From NCBI GenBank assembly GCA_036734945.1, contig DAIMXP010000010.1, positions 26,623-90,622 of the forward strand: a stretch of 64,000 nt of DNA. The letters are read 5' to 3'. Positions 42,557 to 51,161 of this stretch are shown here, piece after piece. Position numbers and translations under genes: made by a program. The notes beneath the pieces were generated by a model that made no database searches, was not told the DNA's origin, and worked only from the letters and a program-made list of their open reading frames with translations. Every line of letters starts with the position of its first letter. The first letter of the stretch is position 1. This DNA is from UBA4733 sp036734945. Lineage in GTDB: Bacteria; Chloroflexota; UBA4733.

Positions 42557-42689
42557 TGTGGAGCCTCACCGTCGAGATCGGACACCTGCACGTCCTCATC
42601 TATCCCCCAAGGCCTCGCCTTCTGCTCTATTGTCGCCCAGGCTCGTTGCCCCCTCCCGACAGCATTTCCGTTAGCATCATTGGGCGGCT

Positions 42690-42920
42690 TCAAGGCCCAT
42701 TCGACGGTGCATACTCCGATGAGTCGTCAATCTGAACGAGCACATCCCCCGGCGTGACGCCGAGCGCCCGGCATACTTTGTCCAGCGTCTTTAGATGCAC
42801 CCGATCAGGTTGGCGCAGCAACGTGTAGAGTTGAGTCGTGTGGACTCCGGCGCGTTGGGCAAGCGCTACAATCCCGACGCCGCGCTCGCGCATCAGGATC
42901 TGCAATCGGACCTCGATCAT
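42690..42920 (-). CDS. XRE-family helix-turn-helix regulator
   Basis: 76 residues; GGAGGTGG precedes the ATG. A single Cro/CI-type HTH fills the protein: M-R-E-R-G-V-G-I-V-A-L-A-Q-R-A-G-V-H-T-T-Q-L-Y-T-L-L, then L-K-T-L-D-K-V-C-R-A-L-G-V-T-P-G-D-V-L. It is of the short HTH_26 type and often autoregulated. It is divergent from the lipoprotein gene, and a TACTAGTA palindrome lies between them. No toxin partner is visible. Confidence 0.88.
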   Translation of the reverse strand: MIEVRLQILMRERGVGIVALAQRAGVHTTQLYTLLRQPDRVHLKTLDKVCRALGVTPGDVLVQIDDSSEYAPSNGP

Positions 42921-42946
42921 GCGTCCACCTCCGACTTACCAGTATT

Positions 42947-42956
42947 TACTAGTATA
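42947..42956 (-). promoter_or_regulatory. Candidate promoter/operator of XRE gene
   Basis: On the minus strand TATACT (42956-42951) is a good -10 box placed about 30 bp before the ATG, and it overlaps the palindrome TACTAGTA (42947-42954), a possible autoregulatory operator. No clear -35 box. Confidence 0.35.
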
Positions 42957-43088
42957 GGTTATTCCGCGCATCCCAGGATACGCCTTTGCGTTTATACGGT
43001 GAATAACGTAGAATACGGAATGTCCTCGGCCCACCATCGGGGCAGACGGCGAGGCTTCGGACCCTTGGCGGTCAGAGCGGTAAGCCCA

Positions 43089-44843
43089 ATGCGTCATGTG
43101 ATTGCCATTGCGGCTGCCGCCATAGTGCTTGTCGGTTGCAGCGGGTCGGCCGTTGGCCCGAGCGCTAGCGCGGCGGTGGCTCAACCGGCGACCCTGGAGG
43201 TGCTGATCAGGACGGGAGGCACAGCCTATATGGCCGACCTATCTCAGTCCAACCTGACCAATAACGGCGTTACGCCCCTACCTGAGCTTTCAAGCAAGGC
43301 CACTTCGGTTGCCGCCGATTATACGACCGATCCCCAGATCTTAGACTTGAGCAACTTGCATCTGTATGACGTTCACTCCTTATCGGACGTGAAGTACACG
43401 CAGTTGAACGCCTTGGCCGACGTCTGCAATGCGTCTCTCCCCGACTGTCGTGGGGTACAACCGCCTACGGTGAATGCCAGATCCCAGCAAGATACCGTAC
43501 ACCTTTTCATGGGCTTGATCCCGCACATCATCCAAGTGGACGAGCACACCTTCATCTACATCGATACGGCAATCACCATGCGTGGACTATCTGGATCTGA
43601 GGTCCCGCAAACGCGGTTGGATCTGCAAGCCATGGATAACCAGGGCAACCAGCTTGGCCTGGCGACCACCATCGCCACAGCGCCGCCGCAAGGAGAGGTG
43701 TGGCTGGTAGGAGCCTTCCCGGTGAGTCAGCAGCCCTACCGTTTCGCGGTCGCCTATCAACTCTCCACACAAGATGGGTCACCCAAGACGTCCATCGTGG
43801 AGTACGACCGAAGCCTCCAGGTGGTCCGCACGGCGACTGTTCCGAGCGTCAACACTCTGGACGAGGCAAACGGAATGCTCTACGGCGTGGACCTAAACGG
43901 GGATACTTTCGAGGGCTGGGAATTCAGCTTGCAGAATTGGACTCGGCGACAACTCTTCGTCGAGCACGCGAGCGCCAGCCCTACGCCAAACGAGATGGTT
44001 GATGCCGTCGCCGTTTCGCCACGTTGGATTTACTGGACCGAGGCGTTGGACCCCAAAGGCGGCGGAGCGTCGCAGGTGGTTGTCCACATTGTGGACCGGG
44101 CCAGCGGCAAACCACAGCAGACCATCCGCTTAACCGATACATCCACCTCGTCCGGCGTGCGGGCAGGCCTGCAACGCACGGTCACCGTCGTCGGCGATGA
44201 CCTCTACCTCGCATTGACCGCCTCCAAGGAAGATGGCACCGAGAACAGTTGGATAGAGCACGTGCGACCCGACGGAAAGGTGAATGCCTCCGCGACGATG
44301 AACAGCCTGACGGATGGAGCGAGAACAGCGACCATCGATGCGCTTTGGGCTGTGCCCGATGCCACCTCCATTGCGGCGGTCCCAGCTCCGCCAACCACTT
44401 CACAAGTACCCGCCGGGCCAACCACCAGCTTAACGGGAGATCACTACCGCCTCAAGTACCCGACTGGCTGGACTGTACAGCCCCGCGCAGGCAGTGCCAT
44501 GCTCTTCAGCTACGATCCTTCAAAAGTAGCGGGATCTGGTAATTTCCTGCCGGGGATGACAAAGATCGATCTGGGTAGTATGTCACTGCGGCAATATGAA
44601 TACCAGAGTCCCGAACAGATGCTGGCGGCCTATCCGGTAGGGCTGCCGGGAGGTGGTGGCGGATGTGGCGCCGTCACCTCGTCGCGGATTGTACTGATCG
44701 CGGGCCAGCGTGCTGCGCGGGTCGACCGCGAGTACTGTCACGACGTAGCTGTTTTCAGCGTTGGGTGGGTGGTACACATCACGGGCTACGGTGATTTTGC
44801 GCCTTTCGATGCCATTGCGACGAGTATTCGCGTCGGCGCTTGA
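43089..44843 (+). CDS. Large lipoprotein, beta-propeller-like, hypothetical
   Basis: 584 residues from ATG 43089, chosen because it gives a clean signal peptide (M-R-H, then A-I-A-A-A-A-I-V-L-V-G-C lipobox); ATG 43020 would add an unusual N-terminal extension. The mature part has many short strands and repeated aromatic/Asp patterns suggestive of a propeller (W-L-V-G-A-F-P, W-I-Y-W-T-E-A, D-L-Y-L-A-L-T). A C-terminal module from about residue 455 (H-Y-R-L-K-Y-P-T-G-W-T-V) looks like a separate PsbP-like domain common in secreted proteins. Function unknown. An insertion sequence starts 24 bp downstream. Confidence 0.75.
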   Translation: MRHVIAIAAAAIVLVGCSGSAVGPSASAAVAQPATLEVLIRTGGTAYMADLSQSNLTNNGVTPLPELSSKATSVAADYTTDPQILDLSNLHLYDVHSLSDVKYTQLNALADVCNASLPDCRGVQPPTVNARSQQDTVHLFMGLIPHIIQVDEHTFIYIDTAITMRGLSGSEVPQTRLDLQAMDNQGNQLGLATTIATAPPQGEVWLVGAFPVSQQPYRFAVAYQLSTQDGSPKTSIVEYDRSLQVVRTATVPSVNTLDEANGMLYGVDLNGDTFEGWEFSLQNWTRRQLFVEHASASPTPNEMVDAVAVSPRWIYWTEALDPKGGGASQVVVHIVDRASGKPQQTIRLTDTSTSSGVRAGLQRTVTVVGDDLYLALTASKEDGTENSWIEHVRPDGKVNASATMNSLTDGARTATIDALWAVPDATSIAAVPAPPTTSQVPAGPTTSLTGDHYRLKYPTGWTVQPRAGSAMLFSYDPSKVAGSGNFLPGMTKIDLGSMSLRQYEYQSPEQMLAAYPVGLPGGGGGCGAVTSSRIVLIAGQRAARVDREYCHDVAVFSVGWVVHITGYGDFAPFDAIATSIRVGA

Positions 44844-44904
44844 CGCCGGCTCTTGAATGGCATCAAGAGGGCATTTCCTAACTCGCTGCTGATGGGGTAG
44901 GCTG

Positions 44905-44939
44905 CCTCCCCGCCGAGGCTGTTCCCCTCGGCGGGGAGG
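44905..44939. promoter_or_regulatory. Hairpin sequestering transposase ribosome binding site
   Basis: A perfect 14-bp stem (CCTCCCCGCCGAGG with CCTCGGCGGGGAGG) and a 7-base loop. The right arm holds GGGGAGG, the ribosome binding site for ATG 44947. Transcripts entering from outside would fold and hide it, a known way for insertion sequences to limit transposase made by read-through. Confidence 0.6.
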
Positions 44940-44946
44940 TTTGCCC

Positions 44947-46088
44947 ATGGTTCCTACACCGTATATTGGCACGGCTCCGGTCCCGCCGCCAGCATACCAG
45001 CGGGCGGTGGCGCGCCGGGGTCCAGACTTGCATATCAGCGCGGTGGCGCTGGTCCGGGTACCCACCGAAGGTGGGTGGTTCCATCTGCTGGCGCTGTGTG
45101 AGTTCGCCGTCACCTTGGCCCAGCGGCGTTGCCCGCCCGCCTTGCCGAAGGGGCCTGGCGGAGCGCCGATTGTCGATCCAGAGGCGTCGTTGTTGCTGAT
45201 TGCGCTGTTGCGCACGCTCTGGCGACTCTCCGATCAAGACATGCACGACTGGCTGGTCGCCTGGCCGGCCTTGGCGGCGGCCTGCGGCCTGCCTCGGGAC
45301 GCCACGGGCCAGTTGCGCGTCCCCTGCGCCTCCCAGCAATGGAAGCGGTTGGCGCGCGCCGACGCCGAAGGCGGCCGTGGCGCCGCCCTGCGAACTGCTC
45401 TTCGTCGTTACGGTCCGGGAGGCGATCCGCCGTCGGGTCATCAGCGCTCGCGATCTGATCATCGACAGCGCGCCCATCAAGGCCTGGCGCAAGGACGATC
45501 CGGATGCGGCGGTTGGTCACGCTCCCGCGCAGCATCCCACCCGCTTCTTGCGCGGCTTCCGGGTGCATACGCTGCTCTGCCGGGGTTCCGGTCTGCCCGT
45601 CCTGTTCTTGCTCTGGCCGGCCAATGCCCACGACGCCCCCTTCGCCCAACGCTTGCTGACGCTGGCCGTCCAGCTCTCTGCCCTGCGACCCCGCGTGGTG
45701 CGCCTTGACGCCGCGCCGACGCGGAGCGGCCGTGGGGCCTCGCCCTCATCCGCTGGATCCACACGGTCTTAGGCGCTCGCGCACGGCCGCTTCGCGTCGG
45801 CGCCCCTGGAACCCCAAACGCACCAAGAACCGCTCCTGCCTGCCACCCACCTGGACGCTCCACGAACTCGGCAAACGCTCCAGTATTGAACGCTTCTTCG
45901 GCCACGTCTTTCTGTTCTTCCATCTCCAGCGCCCACCCCTCACCGGCTGGTCCGCCATCGCCGCCCGCGTCGCCCTCACCTACGCCGGGGTCGTCATCGT
46001 CGCCCTCGCCGCTCCCGACGCTGGCCGCCCGGACCTCATCCGCTCCCCCAAACGCGTCCTTGCCCATTCCTGGGAGGGCCTCGCATGA
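44947..46088 (+). pseudogene. DDE transposase (IS4/IS5-like), several frameshifts
   Basis: Three frames are needed to read it. Frame A (from 44947) encodes the N-terminal part with L-L-I-A-L-L-R-T-L-W-R-L-S-D. Frame B (about 45395-45725) has I-I-D-S-A-P-I-K-A-W-R-K (first catalytic Asp region) and L-W-P-A-N-A-H-D-A-P. After 45730 two further shifts give W-N-P-K-R and the S-S-I-E-R-F-F-G segment holding the catalytic Glu. At least two, probably three, indels make it inactive. The family call is approximate. Confidence 0.8.
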
Positions 46089-46104
46089 GTTAGGAAATGC
46101 CCTC

Positions 46105-46297
46105 GATACTGTTTGAGGCGCACTTCCATGCGTGCTTCCATGAAGAGGGCGTCGTCGATGAGGGACTCGAGCACCTGGGGCTGAGCGACGCTGCTCTCTG
46201 GTTCTTGGTGCAAAAGACGCTTGAGCTCGTCGATCGTCCCGCAGACATCGCTGAAGCGGGTTCGTCGCGCCGGCGCTTCCGCCTGCTCGGTGTTCAT
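46105..46297 (-). pseudogene. Small hypothetical gene cut by the insertion sequence
   Basis: It begins ATG 46297, overlapping the amidohydrolase stop (ATGA), and continues for 64 codons of a charged helical protein (I-D-E-L-K-R-L-L-H-Q-E-P, L-I-D-D-A-L-F-M-E-A-R-M-E-V-R-L-K). The coding sequence then runs into the insertion sequence. Its original end is not found on the other side, where the lipoprotein gene lies, so a deletion may have accompanied the insertion. Confidence 0.6.
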
Positions 46298-47310
46298 GGC
46301 GCCACGCCTCTCTTCCCGACCTCAACACCCAGCAGGCGCCACGCCGTGCGATAAAGGATGTTCTCCCGGTCCGCATCTGTCAACTCCGGTGCTTCGCGCA
46401 CGATGGCGGTGGGGTCCTGCGGTCCGATGTCAAAGGGGTAGTCGCTGCCCACGGCGATGTGGTCGCTGCCCAACTGGCCGGCCAGCCAGGTCAACGCCGA
46501 GGGGATGTAGACCATATTGTCGACAAAGATGCGGTCGAGGTAGTCGCTGGGCGAGCGCGTGATCTTGAAGGTGGGGGTGATCAGGTGATGGAAGCCGTAT
46601 TCGGCGCGGCCGCGTAGCCAGGGGAAGCTGCCGCCGCCGTGGGCGAAATAGGTCTTGAGGCGTGGCAGCCGCTCGTAGACGCCGCCGAAGATGAGCGACT
46701 CAATGGCCACGCACGTTTCCGTCACCATGCCGATCAGGTTCCACATATAGTAGTCCTGCATGCGCTCGCTGCCCAGCACCTCGTAAGGATGGACGAAGAC
46801 GCAGGCATCGAGCGCCTGGCAGGCTTCCAGGAACGGGAAGAGATCAGGGTGGTCCAGGTTCTTCGGTCCGACGTGGGAGGCGATCATGACGCCGCGCAAC
46901 TCGGGCTGCTTCATGGCGCGTTCCAGTTCCCGGATGGCGCGCGGCACGTCCTGAAGCGGCACGGTAGCGAGGCCGACGAAGCGATCCGGCTGGGCCCGCA
47001 CGACCTCGGCGATGCTGTCGTTGTTGGCGGCGGAGATGTCGGCGGCCAGGCCGGCATCGGCCCAGTAGGAGAGCGTGGGCGGCGCCACCGAGAGCGCAGC
47101 GCCGGTGAGGTGACGGCGGCCCAGCGCTTCCACCAGCGCCGGCACCGACCAGAGATCGTCGGTGAGCGGGTAGTTGAAATCGCCGGGGGCCTGGAGGAAG
47201 GTCCGCCCGTCGTCCCGCTGGTAAATGCGCGCGCCGATACGTTCGCCATCCGTCCGTGCCAAGCGCAGGTACTCCGGCGGGAAGATGTGGCAATGCAGGT
47301 CGATGGCCAT
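46294..47310 (-). CDS. Amidohydrolase family 2 (ACMSD-like metal hydrolase/decarboxylase)
   Basis: 338 residues; ATG 47310 follows AGAAAGGA. The barrel hydrolase pattern is seen: D-L-H-C-H at residues 4-7 (metal-binding H-x-H), V-F-V-H-P-Y-E in the middle, Y-F-A-H-G-G-G-S-F-P-W, and G-S-D-Y-P-F-D near the end with the catalytic Asp. Family members hydrolyse lactones or decarboxylate aromatic or sugar acids. It is the first gene of the catabolic locus on the minus strand, with repeat R4 between it and the LacI gene. A fragment of its 3' end is duplicated at 41146. Confidence 0.88.
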   Translation of the reverse strand: MAIDLHCHIFPPEYLRLARTDGERIGARIYQRDDGRTFLQAPGDFNYPLTDDLWSVPALVEALGRRHLTGAALSVAPPTLSYWADAGLAADISAANNDSIAEVVRAQPDRFVGLATVPLQDVPRAIRELERAMKQPELRGVMIASHVGPKNLDHPDLFPFLEACQALDACVFVHPYEVLGSERMQDYYMWNLIGMVTETCVAIESLIFGGVYERLPRLKTYFAHGGGSFPWLRGRAEYGFHHLITPTFKITRSPSDYLDRIFVDNMVYIPSALTWLAGQLGSDHIAVGSDYPFDIGPQDPTAIVREAPELTDADRENILYRTAWRLLGVEVGKRGVAP

Positions 47311-47331
47311 GGTGGTTCCTTTCTGAAGAGG

Positions 47332-47432
47332 GGGCCGCGACTGCGGTCTGCGGCCCAAAGACGGCACTGCCGTGCGTGGCCTCCCCGAGGACCGCAGTCC
47401 TGTCTTTCAGCCGCAGACCGCAGTCGCGGCCC
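47332..47432. repeat. Palindromic repeat R4
   Basis: Imperfect palindrome of about 100 bp: outer arms GGGCCGCGACTGCGGTCTGC, inner AAAGACRGGACTGCGGTCCT. It lies directly between the LacI-type stop and the amidohydrolase start on the same strand, where it could act as a transcript-processing or attenuating hairpin. Confidence 0.75.
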
Positions 47433-47438
47433 TATCTA

Positions 47439-48482
47439 TTATGCCGCGGGTGGTCCGCTGGAGCGGCGTACTACCAGATGGGCAGGAAACGACTCCTGAA
47501 TCGGCGCCGTCACACGCTGGCGGATCAGGTCGAGCAGGATGGAAGTCGCCCGCGCCGCCATCTCTTCGATGGGCAGATGGACGGTCGTCAAGGGCGGCTC
47601 CTGATAGCCGGCAAACTCCGCGTCGTCGCAACCAACGACGGCAATCTGCTCAGGGATGCGTAAGCCCCAGTCACGGATCGCCCGCATCGCCCCGATGGCC
47701 AGCAGATCGTTCGTGGCGAACAGCGCCGTCGGTCGCGCGCCAGTGGAGGGGCTGAGCAACTGTTGCGCGGCGTTGTATGCTCCGGCAGCCCAGTCACCGC
47801 CGTGCGTCACCGCCTCCGCCCCCGCCGGCAGTCCGGCGCGCTGCATTGTTTCCTGGAAGCCGCGAATGCGCAACGCCTGCGCCTGGGAGCCGGCATCCGG
47901 GTAGATCAGGGCGATCCGGCGGTGTCCGAGATCGATCAGATGCTGGGTCGCCATGCGGCCCACTAGCTCGCTGTCGGTGTTGACCGAGCTGTGGCGCGTG
48001 GCGCGTTGGAAGAGCACGATAGGCACGCTGGGCGTGAGCGCCTCCAGATAGGCGTCGTCCTCCGGCGCCGTGTTGGTCACGAGCAGACCATTAAACCAGA
48101 AAGGATCGCTCAGCCCGCGCAACTGGCGCAGCGCTCCCAACTCGTAGGTTTCCACGATCAGTTGCACCACGCCGGTTCCGGCCAGGTCGTCGCGCAGGAC
48201 GTGCAACTGCCGCTGCACACTGGCCACGATGCGACTGATCAGCGACAGCCGGCCATCGACGGGATGAGCAATCGCCAGCACGATCGTCCGCTCACCACCG
48301 CCGTTGCGGCGCAGACGCCGGGCAGCCATATCCGGTGCGTAGCCCAGCTCCCGCGCCGCCGCCACCACCGCCTGGCGCGTGCCACCGGAGATCGCCACAG
48401 TATTTGGGCGATTACCCAGCACAATGGAGACGGTCGTTACCGAGGTATTCGCATGCTTCGCGATGTCGATGAGCCGGACCAC
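47439..48482 (-). CDS. LacI-family transcriptional regulator
   Basis: 347 residues, GTG start. The N-terminal HTH is V-R-L-I-D-I-A-K-H-A-N-T-S-V-T-T-V-S-I-V-L-G-N, then the hinge (Y-A-P-D-M-A-A-R-R-L-R-R) and a periplasmic-binding-type sensor domain ending in D-D-A-E-F-A-G-Y-Q-E-P-P-L-T-T-V. It probably senses a sugar-like molecule and represses the flanking catabolic genes. A candidate operator (TACAACGTTTTA) lies in the divergent promoter at 49667. Confidence 0.92.
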   Translation of the reverse strand: MVRLIDIAKHANTSVTTVSIVLGNRPNTVAISGGTRQAVVAAARELGYAPDMAARRLRRNGGGERTIVLAIAHPVDGRLSLISRIVASVQRQLHVLRDDLAGTGVVQLIVETYELGALRQLRGLSDPFWFNGLLVTNTAPEDDAYLEALTPSVPIVLFQRATRHSSVNTDSELVGRMATQHLIDLGHRRIALIYPDAGSQAQALRIRGFQETMQRAGLPAGAEAVTHGGDWAAGAYNAAQQLLSPSTGARPTALFATNDLLAIGAMRAIRDWGLRIPEQIAVVGCDDAEFAGYQEPPLTTVHLPIEEMAARATSILLDLIRQRVTAPIQESFPAHLVVRRSSGPPAA

Positions 48483-48549
48483 GTTCTGCTCAAACCTTTT
48501 AGTTGCTGCAAACTGTTAGAGAGGATACCAGAGGGAAGGACGGGAGACC

Positions 48550-49587
48550 TCACTCGTTCCCCCACGCCAATGATGTGATGCGCAGTTCCGGGTCAATCTC
48601 TGCCGGCGTCACCCGTCGCCCGCCTTCGCGGCTGGATTGATGGACAGCGAAGGTCAGTTCCATGGCGCGGCGGGCGCAGGCGAGGTCGCAGTGCGTCGGC
48701 CGTTGCTGCTTGATGGCTTTGATAAGATCCTGGACGACCAGGGGCCAGGGGGGCGTGTTCTCCACTGCTGGTATCTGCTGTAGTACCGGCGTGCGACCGT
48801 CGTCGGCGACGCTCCAGAGGCGGGTGTCGGCTCCTTCGCCGAGGACTACCAGGCGGCCGCGGCTGCCGACGATGTCGAAACCCATGTCGAAGCCGCGGCT
48901 ATAGCCGGCAGAGGAGATGAACGCTTCCACACCGTTGGCAAATTGCACATGGCAGCTGCCGGGTGGGTCCAGCCGCCGGGTCGATGTAGGCGGTTCAGTG
49001 TCCATCGGCTCGACTTTGCCCGTTACCCAGGCGATCTCCGGGTCGCCGGCGATCTCCAGTACCCGGTCAAACCAGTGGCAACCCTGGAAGAGGAGGCTGC
49101 TCTGACCGAAGGCGACGACAGCGCGGACCTCGCCGATGGCGCCGCCGCGAAGGAGGTCGATGAGCATGCGGTGATAGGGGAACCAGCGGCGGTCCAGCCC
49201 GTAGGTGAACGTCACGCCGTGGCGCTTGCAGGCAGCGATGATGCGCTGGGTCTCCTGCATGGAGGTGGCCAGCGGTTTCTCGCAGAGGATGCCCTGGACG
49301 CCGACAGCAGCGGCGGCTTCGACCTGGTCGGCATGCATCGTCTGCCGGGTGGCGATGCAGACAATGTCGGGCCGGATGTCGTCCACCATCTGCTGGAAGT
49401 CGCTGTAGTCCGGCATTCCGCCCCAGCAGTCGACAAAGGCACGGCGCGTGGCGGCGTCGCGGTCGAATACGGCGACCACCTGGCTGGTCGGCACTGCTGC
49501 GAAGGCGGCTGCCCAGTTGTGGTTGGCAACACGCCGTTCCAGCATGCGGTGGCAGCCGGCGACGGCCACTCGGTAGGGCCGGGTCAT
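48550..49587 (-). CDS. Gfo/Idh/MocA family dehydrogenase (1)
   Basis: 345 residues from ATG 49587 (AAGGAG upstream). NAD(P)-binding start Y-R-V-A-V-A-G-C-H; D-I-V-C-I-A-T-R and the E-K-P-L-A signature with the catalytic Lys follow. The last 70 residues are duplicated as a fragment at 41436. It is divergent from the substrate-binding protein gene and likely oxidises a sugar, inositol or sugar acid. The motif G-x-G-x-x-G is altered in this copy (A-G-C-H), which may affect cofactor choice. Confidence 0.88.
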   Translation of the reverse strand: MTRPYRVAVAGCHRMLERRVANHNWAAAFAAVPTSQVVAVFDRDAATRRAFVDCWGGMPDYSDFQQMVDDIRPDIVCIATRQTMHADQVEAAAAVGVQGILCEKPLATSMQETQRIIAACKRHGVTFTYGLDRRWFPYHRMLIDLLRGGAIGEVRAVVAFGQSSLLFQGCHWFDRVLEIAGDPEIAWVTGKVEPMDTEPPTSTRRLDPPGSCHVQFANGVEAFISSAGYSRGFDMGFDIVGSRGRLVVLGEGADTRLWSVADDGRTPVLQQIPAVENTPPWPLVVQDLIKAIKQQRPTHCDLACARRAMELTFAVHQSSREGGRRVTPAEIDPELRITSLAWGNE

Positions 49588-49634
49588 GACAGCTCCTTGA
49601 TCTCTGCGGTGTATCGCCCGATCACGGACGCCAT

Positions 49635-49663
49635 TTGACAACCGTGCTGGTGAGGTATAGCAT
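49635..49663 (+). promoter_or_regulatory. Candidate sigma-70 promoter of the catabolic plus-strand operon
   Basis: TTGACA at 49635-49640, 17-bp spacer, then TAGCAT at 49658-49663. It stands 62 bp before the start of the substrate-binding protein gene. Confidence 0.5.
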
Positions 49664-49666
49664 ACG

Positions 49667-49678
49667 TACAACGTTTTA
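49667..49678. promoter_or_regulatory. Candidate LacI-family operator
   Basis: TACAACGTTTTA is a near-perfect palindrome centred on CG, the usual form of LacI/GalR operators, and lies at the expected transcription start just after the -10 box. The regulator gene is 1.2 kb away. Confidence 0.4.
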
Positions 49679-49724
49679 GTAGGCGCACCGTGGCGCTCTG
49701 TGGTCCGAGAGTTGGGAGGACACA

Positions 49725-51161
49725 ATGGCCAGGTTTACCCGGCGTACCTGTCTGCGAGCGATGGCGGGCACAAGCATGGCGGTCGGCTCCACGCTGGTGC
49801 TGGCTGGCTGCGGCGCATCGGGAGCGGTGACGTCGTCGCTCACGACAGCAGCGGCAAGCGTGACGACTGCGGCGGCGGCGGTCACGGCCGCCACCACGCA
49901 GGCGCCCGCCACCTCTATCTCCAGCGCCACAACGGCGGCGGCGAGCCCGACGGTGGCTGCGGTTGCCAAGGCCACCAGGGCCAACCTGCTGTTGCAGGTC
50001 TGGCAGAACTGGGGAACGGAGCAGGCGGACCCGCGCACCGCCTTCACCGTGAAAACGCTGATTCCGCGCTTCGCCGCCGAAAATCCGGGATTGAGTTTCA
50101 CCTTAACCTTTGCCGGCAACGGCAACGCTGTCCTGGAGAAAATCACCGCCAATGTCGCCGCCGGCACGCCGCCGGATGTCTCCTTTATTTATGCCCAGTG
50201 GTCCGTCGGCCTCGGCCAGAAGGGGGTCACCATCCCAATGGACGATCTCATGGCCACCGACAAGAGCTTCAACAAGGACGACTTTTACGACGACATCTGG
50301 CAGGCGCTGAGCTACCAGAACAGGATCTGGGCCTTTCCGCAGAACCGCCACCCCATGGCGGTGTTCTACCGCACCGACCTCTTCAATCGCTACAGCGCCA
50401 CGGCTCCCCAGACCTGGAACGACTACACCCAACTGATCCAGAAGATGACGCACGCTGCCCAGGGCCAGTACGCCACCGACGAAGGGACGGGCGACAGCAA
50501 CTTCTGGGACGTCGTGCAGCGTTCCAATGGCGGCACGTACCTTTCGGCGGACGGCACGCAGGTTACCTGGGACAACGCTGCCGGTCTCGCATCGTTGCAA
50601 TACTATGCCGATCTCTATCAGAAGTACACCATGGCGCCGCCCAAGGCGATCACCAAAGGGTTTGAAGGCGGCCAGATTGCCATGACGATTTCCGGCCCCT
50701 ACCGCGTGACCGGCTATCTGACCCAGAAGCTGCCGGTGCTGACCTTCCCCTTCCCCAGGGGCAGCAAAGAGGCCGCCACGCACGTCAACATCGACACCTG
50801 GGGCGTCTTGAAGACCACGACGGAGCGACAGCAGGCCGGCTTCACGTTCGTCTCCTGGTACGCCAGCAAGCCGATCTACGGTGACTGGGCCATGCGCTTC
50901 CAGCATGCGCCGCTCACCAAGTCGATAGCGGCTGACCCGGCCTATCAGAAGTTCGTCGCGGCGACGCCGATCATGGCCGCCTTCTTGAACACCGACATCA
51001 CCGGCACGATCACGCCGCTGACGCCGGTGACTGCCGACCTGACGAACATCCTCAACCAGCAGGTGGCGACCGCCGTCTCCGGCAAGACCGACCCGCTGAC
51101 GGCGCTGAAGCAGGCGGTAACTACTGCCAATGCGACGATTGCCCAGGCGCTGAAGGCGTGA
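49725..51161 (+). CDS. ABC transporter substrate-binding lipoprotein (family 1), orphan 2
   Basis: 478 residues; GGGAGG before ATG 49725. Twin-arginine-like F-T-R-R-T-C-L-R, hydrophobic core and lipobox L-A-G-C near 29, then an Ala/Thr-rich linker of about 60 residues. Binding-protein fold features: I-P-R-F-A-A-E-N-P-G, N-V-A-A-G-T-P-P-D-V, Y-R-T-D-L-F-N-R, P-Q-T-W-N-D-Y. It is closely related in layout to the protein at 58712. It probably captures a carbohydrate for the catabolic enzymes encoded downstream. No permease or ATPase gene is nearby. Confidence 0.9.
   Translation: MARFTRRTCLRAMAGTSMAVGSTLVLAGCGASGAVTSSLTTAAASVTTAAAAVTAATTQAPATSISSATTAAASPTVAAVAKATRANLLLQVWQNWGTEQADPRTAFTVKTLIPRFAAENPGLSFTLTFAGNGNAVLEKITANVAAGTPPDVSFIYAQWSVGLGQKGVTIPMDDLMATDKSFNKDDFYDDIWQALSYQNRIWAFPQNRHPMAVFYRTDLFNRYSATAPQTWNDYTQLIQKMTHAAQGQYATDEGTGDSNFWDVVQRSNGGTYLSADGTQVTWDNAAGLASLQYYADLYQKYTMAPPKAITKGFEGGQIAMTISGPYRVTGYLTQKLPVLTFPFPRGSKEAATHVNIDTWGVLKTTTERQQAGFTFVSWYASKPIYGDWAMRFQHAPLTKSIAADPAYQKFVAATPIMAAFLNTDITGTITPLTPVTADLTNILNQQVATAVSGKTDPLTALKQAVTTANATIAQALKA

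Larger units (their letters stand above)
44867..46104 (+). mobile_element. Insertion sequence, 1238 bp, with decayed DDE transposase
   Basis: Perfect 18-bp terminal inverted repeats: GAGGGCATTTCCTAACTC at 44867-44884 and its complement at 46087-46104. It contains one frameshifted transposase gene and a strong hairpin in front of its start. No convincing target duplication. The right end interrupts a small minus-strand gene. Confidence 0.88.

Noticed and set aside
44867..46104. Second selenoprotein-like or recoded transposase
   Set aside because: The breaks in the transposase are real frame changes at several places, not a single stop codon, and no slippery sequence was found.
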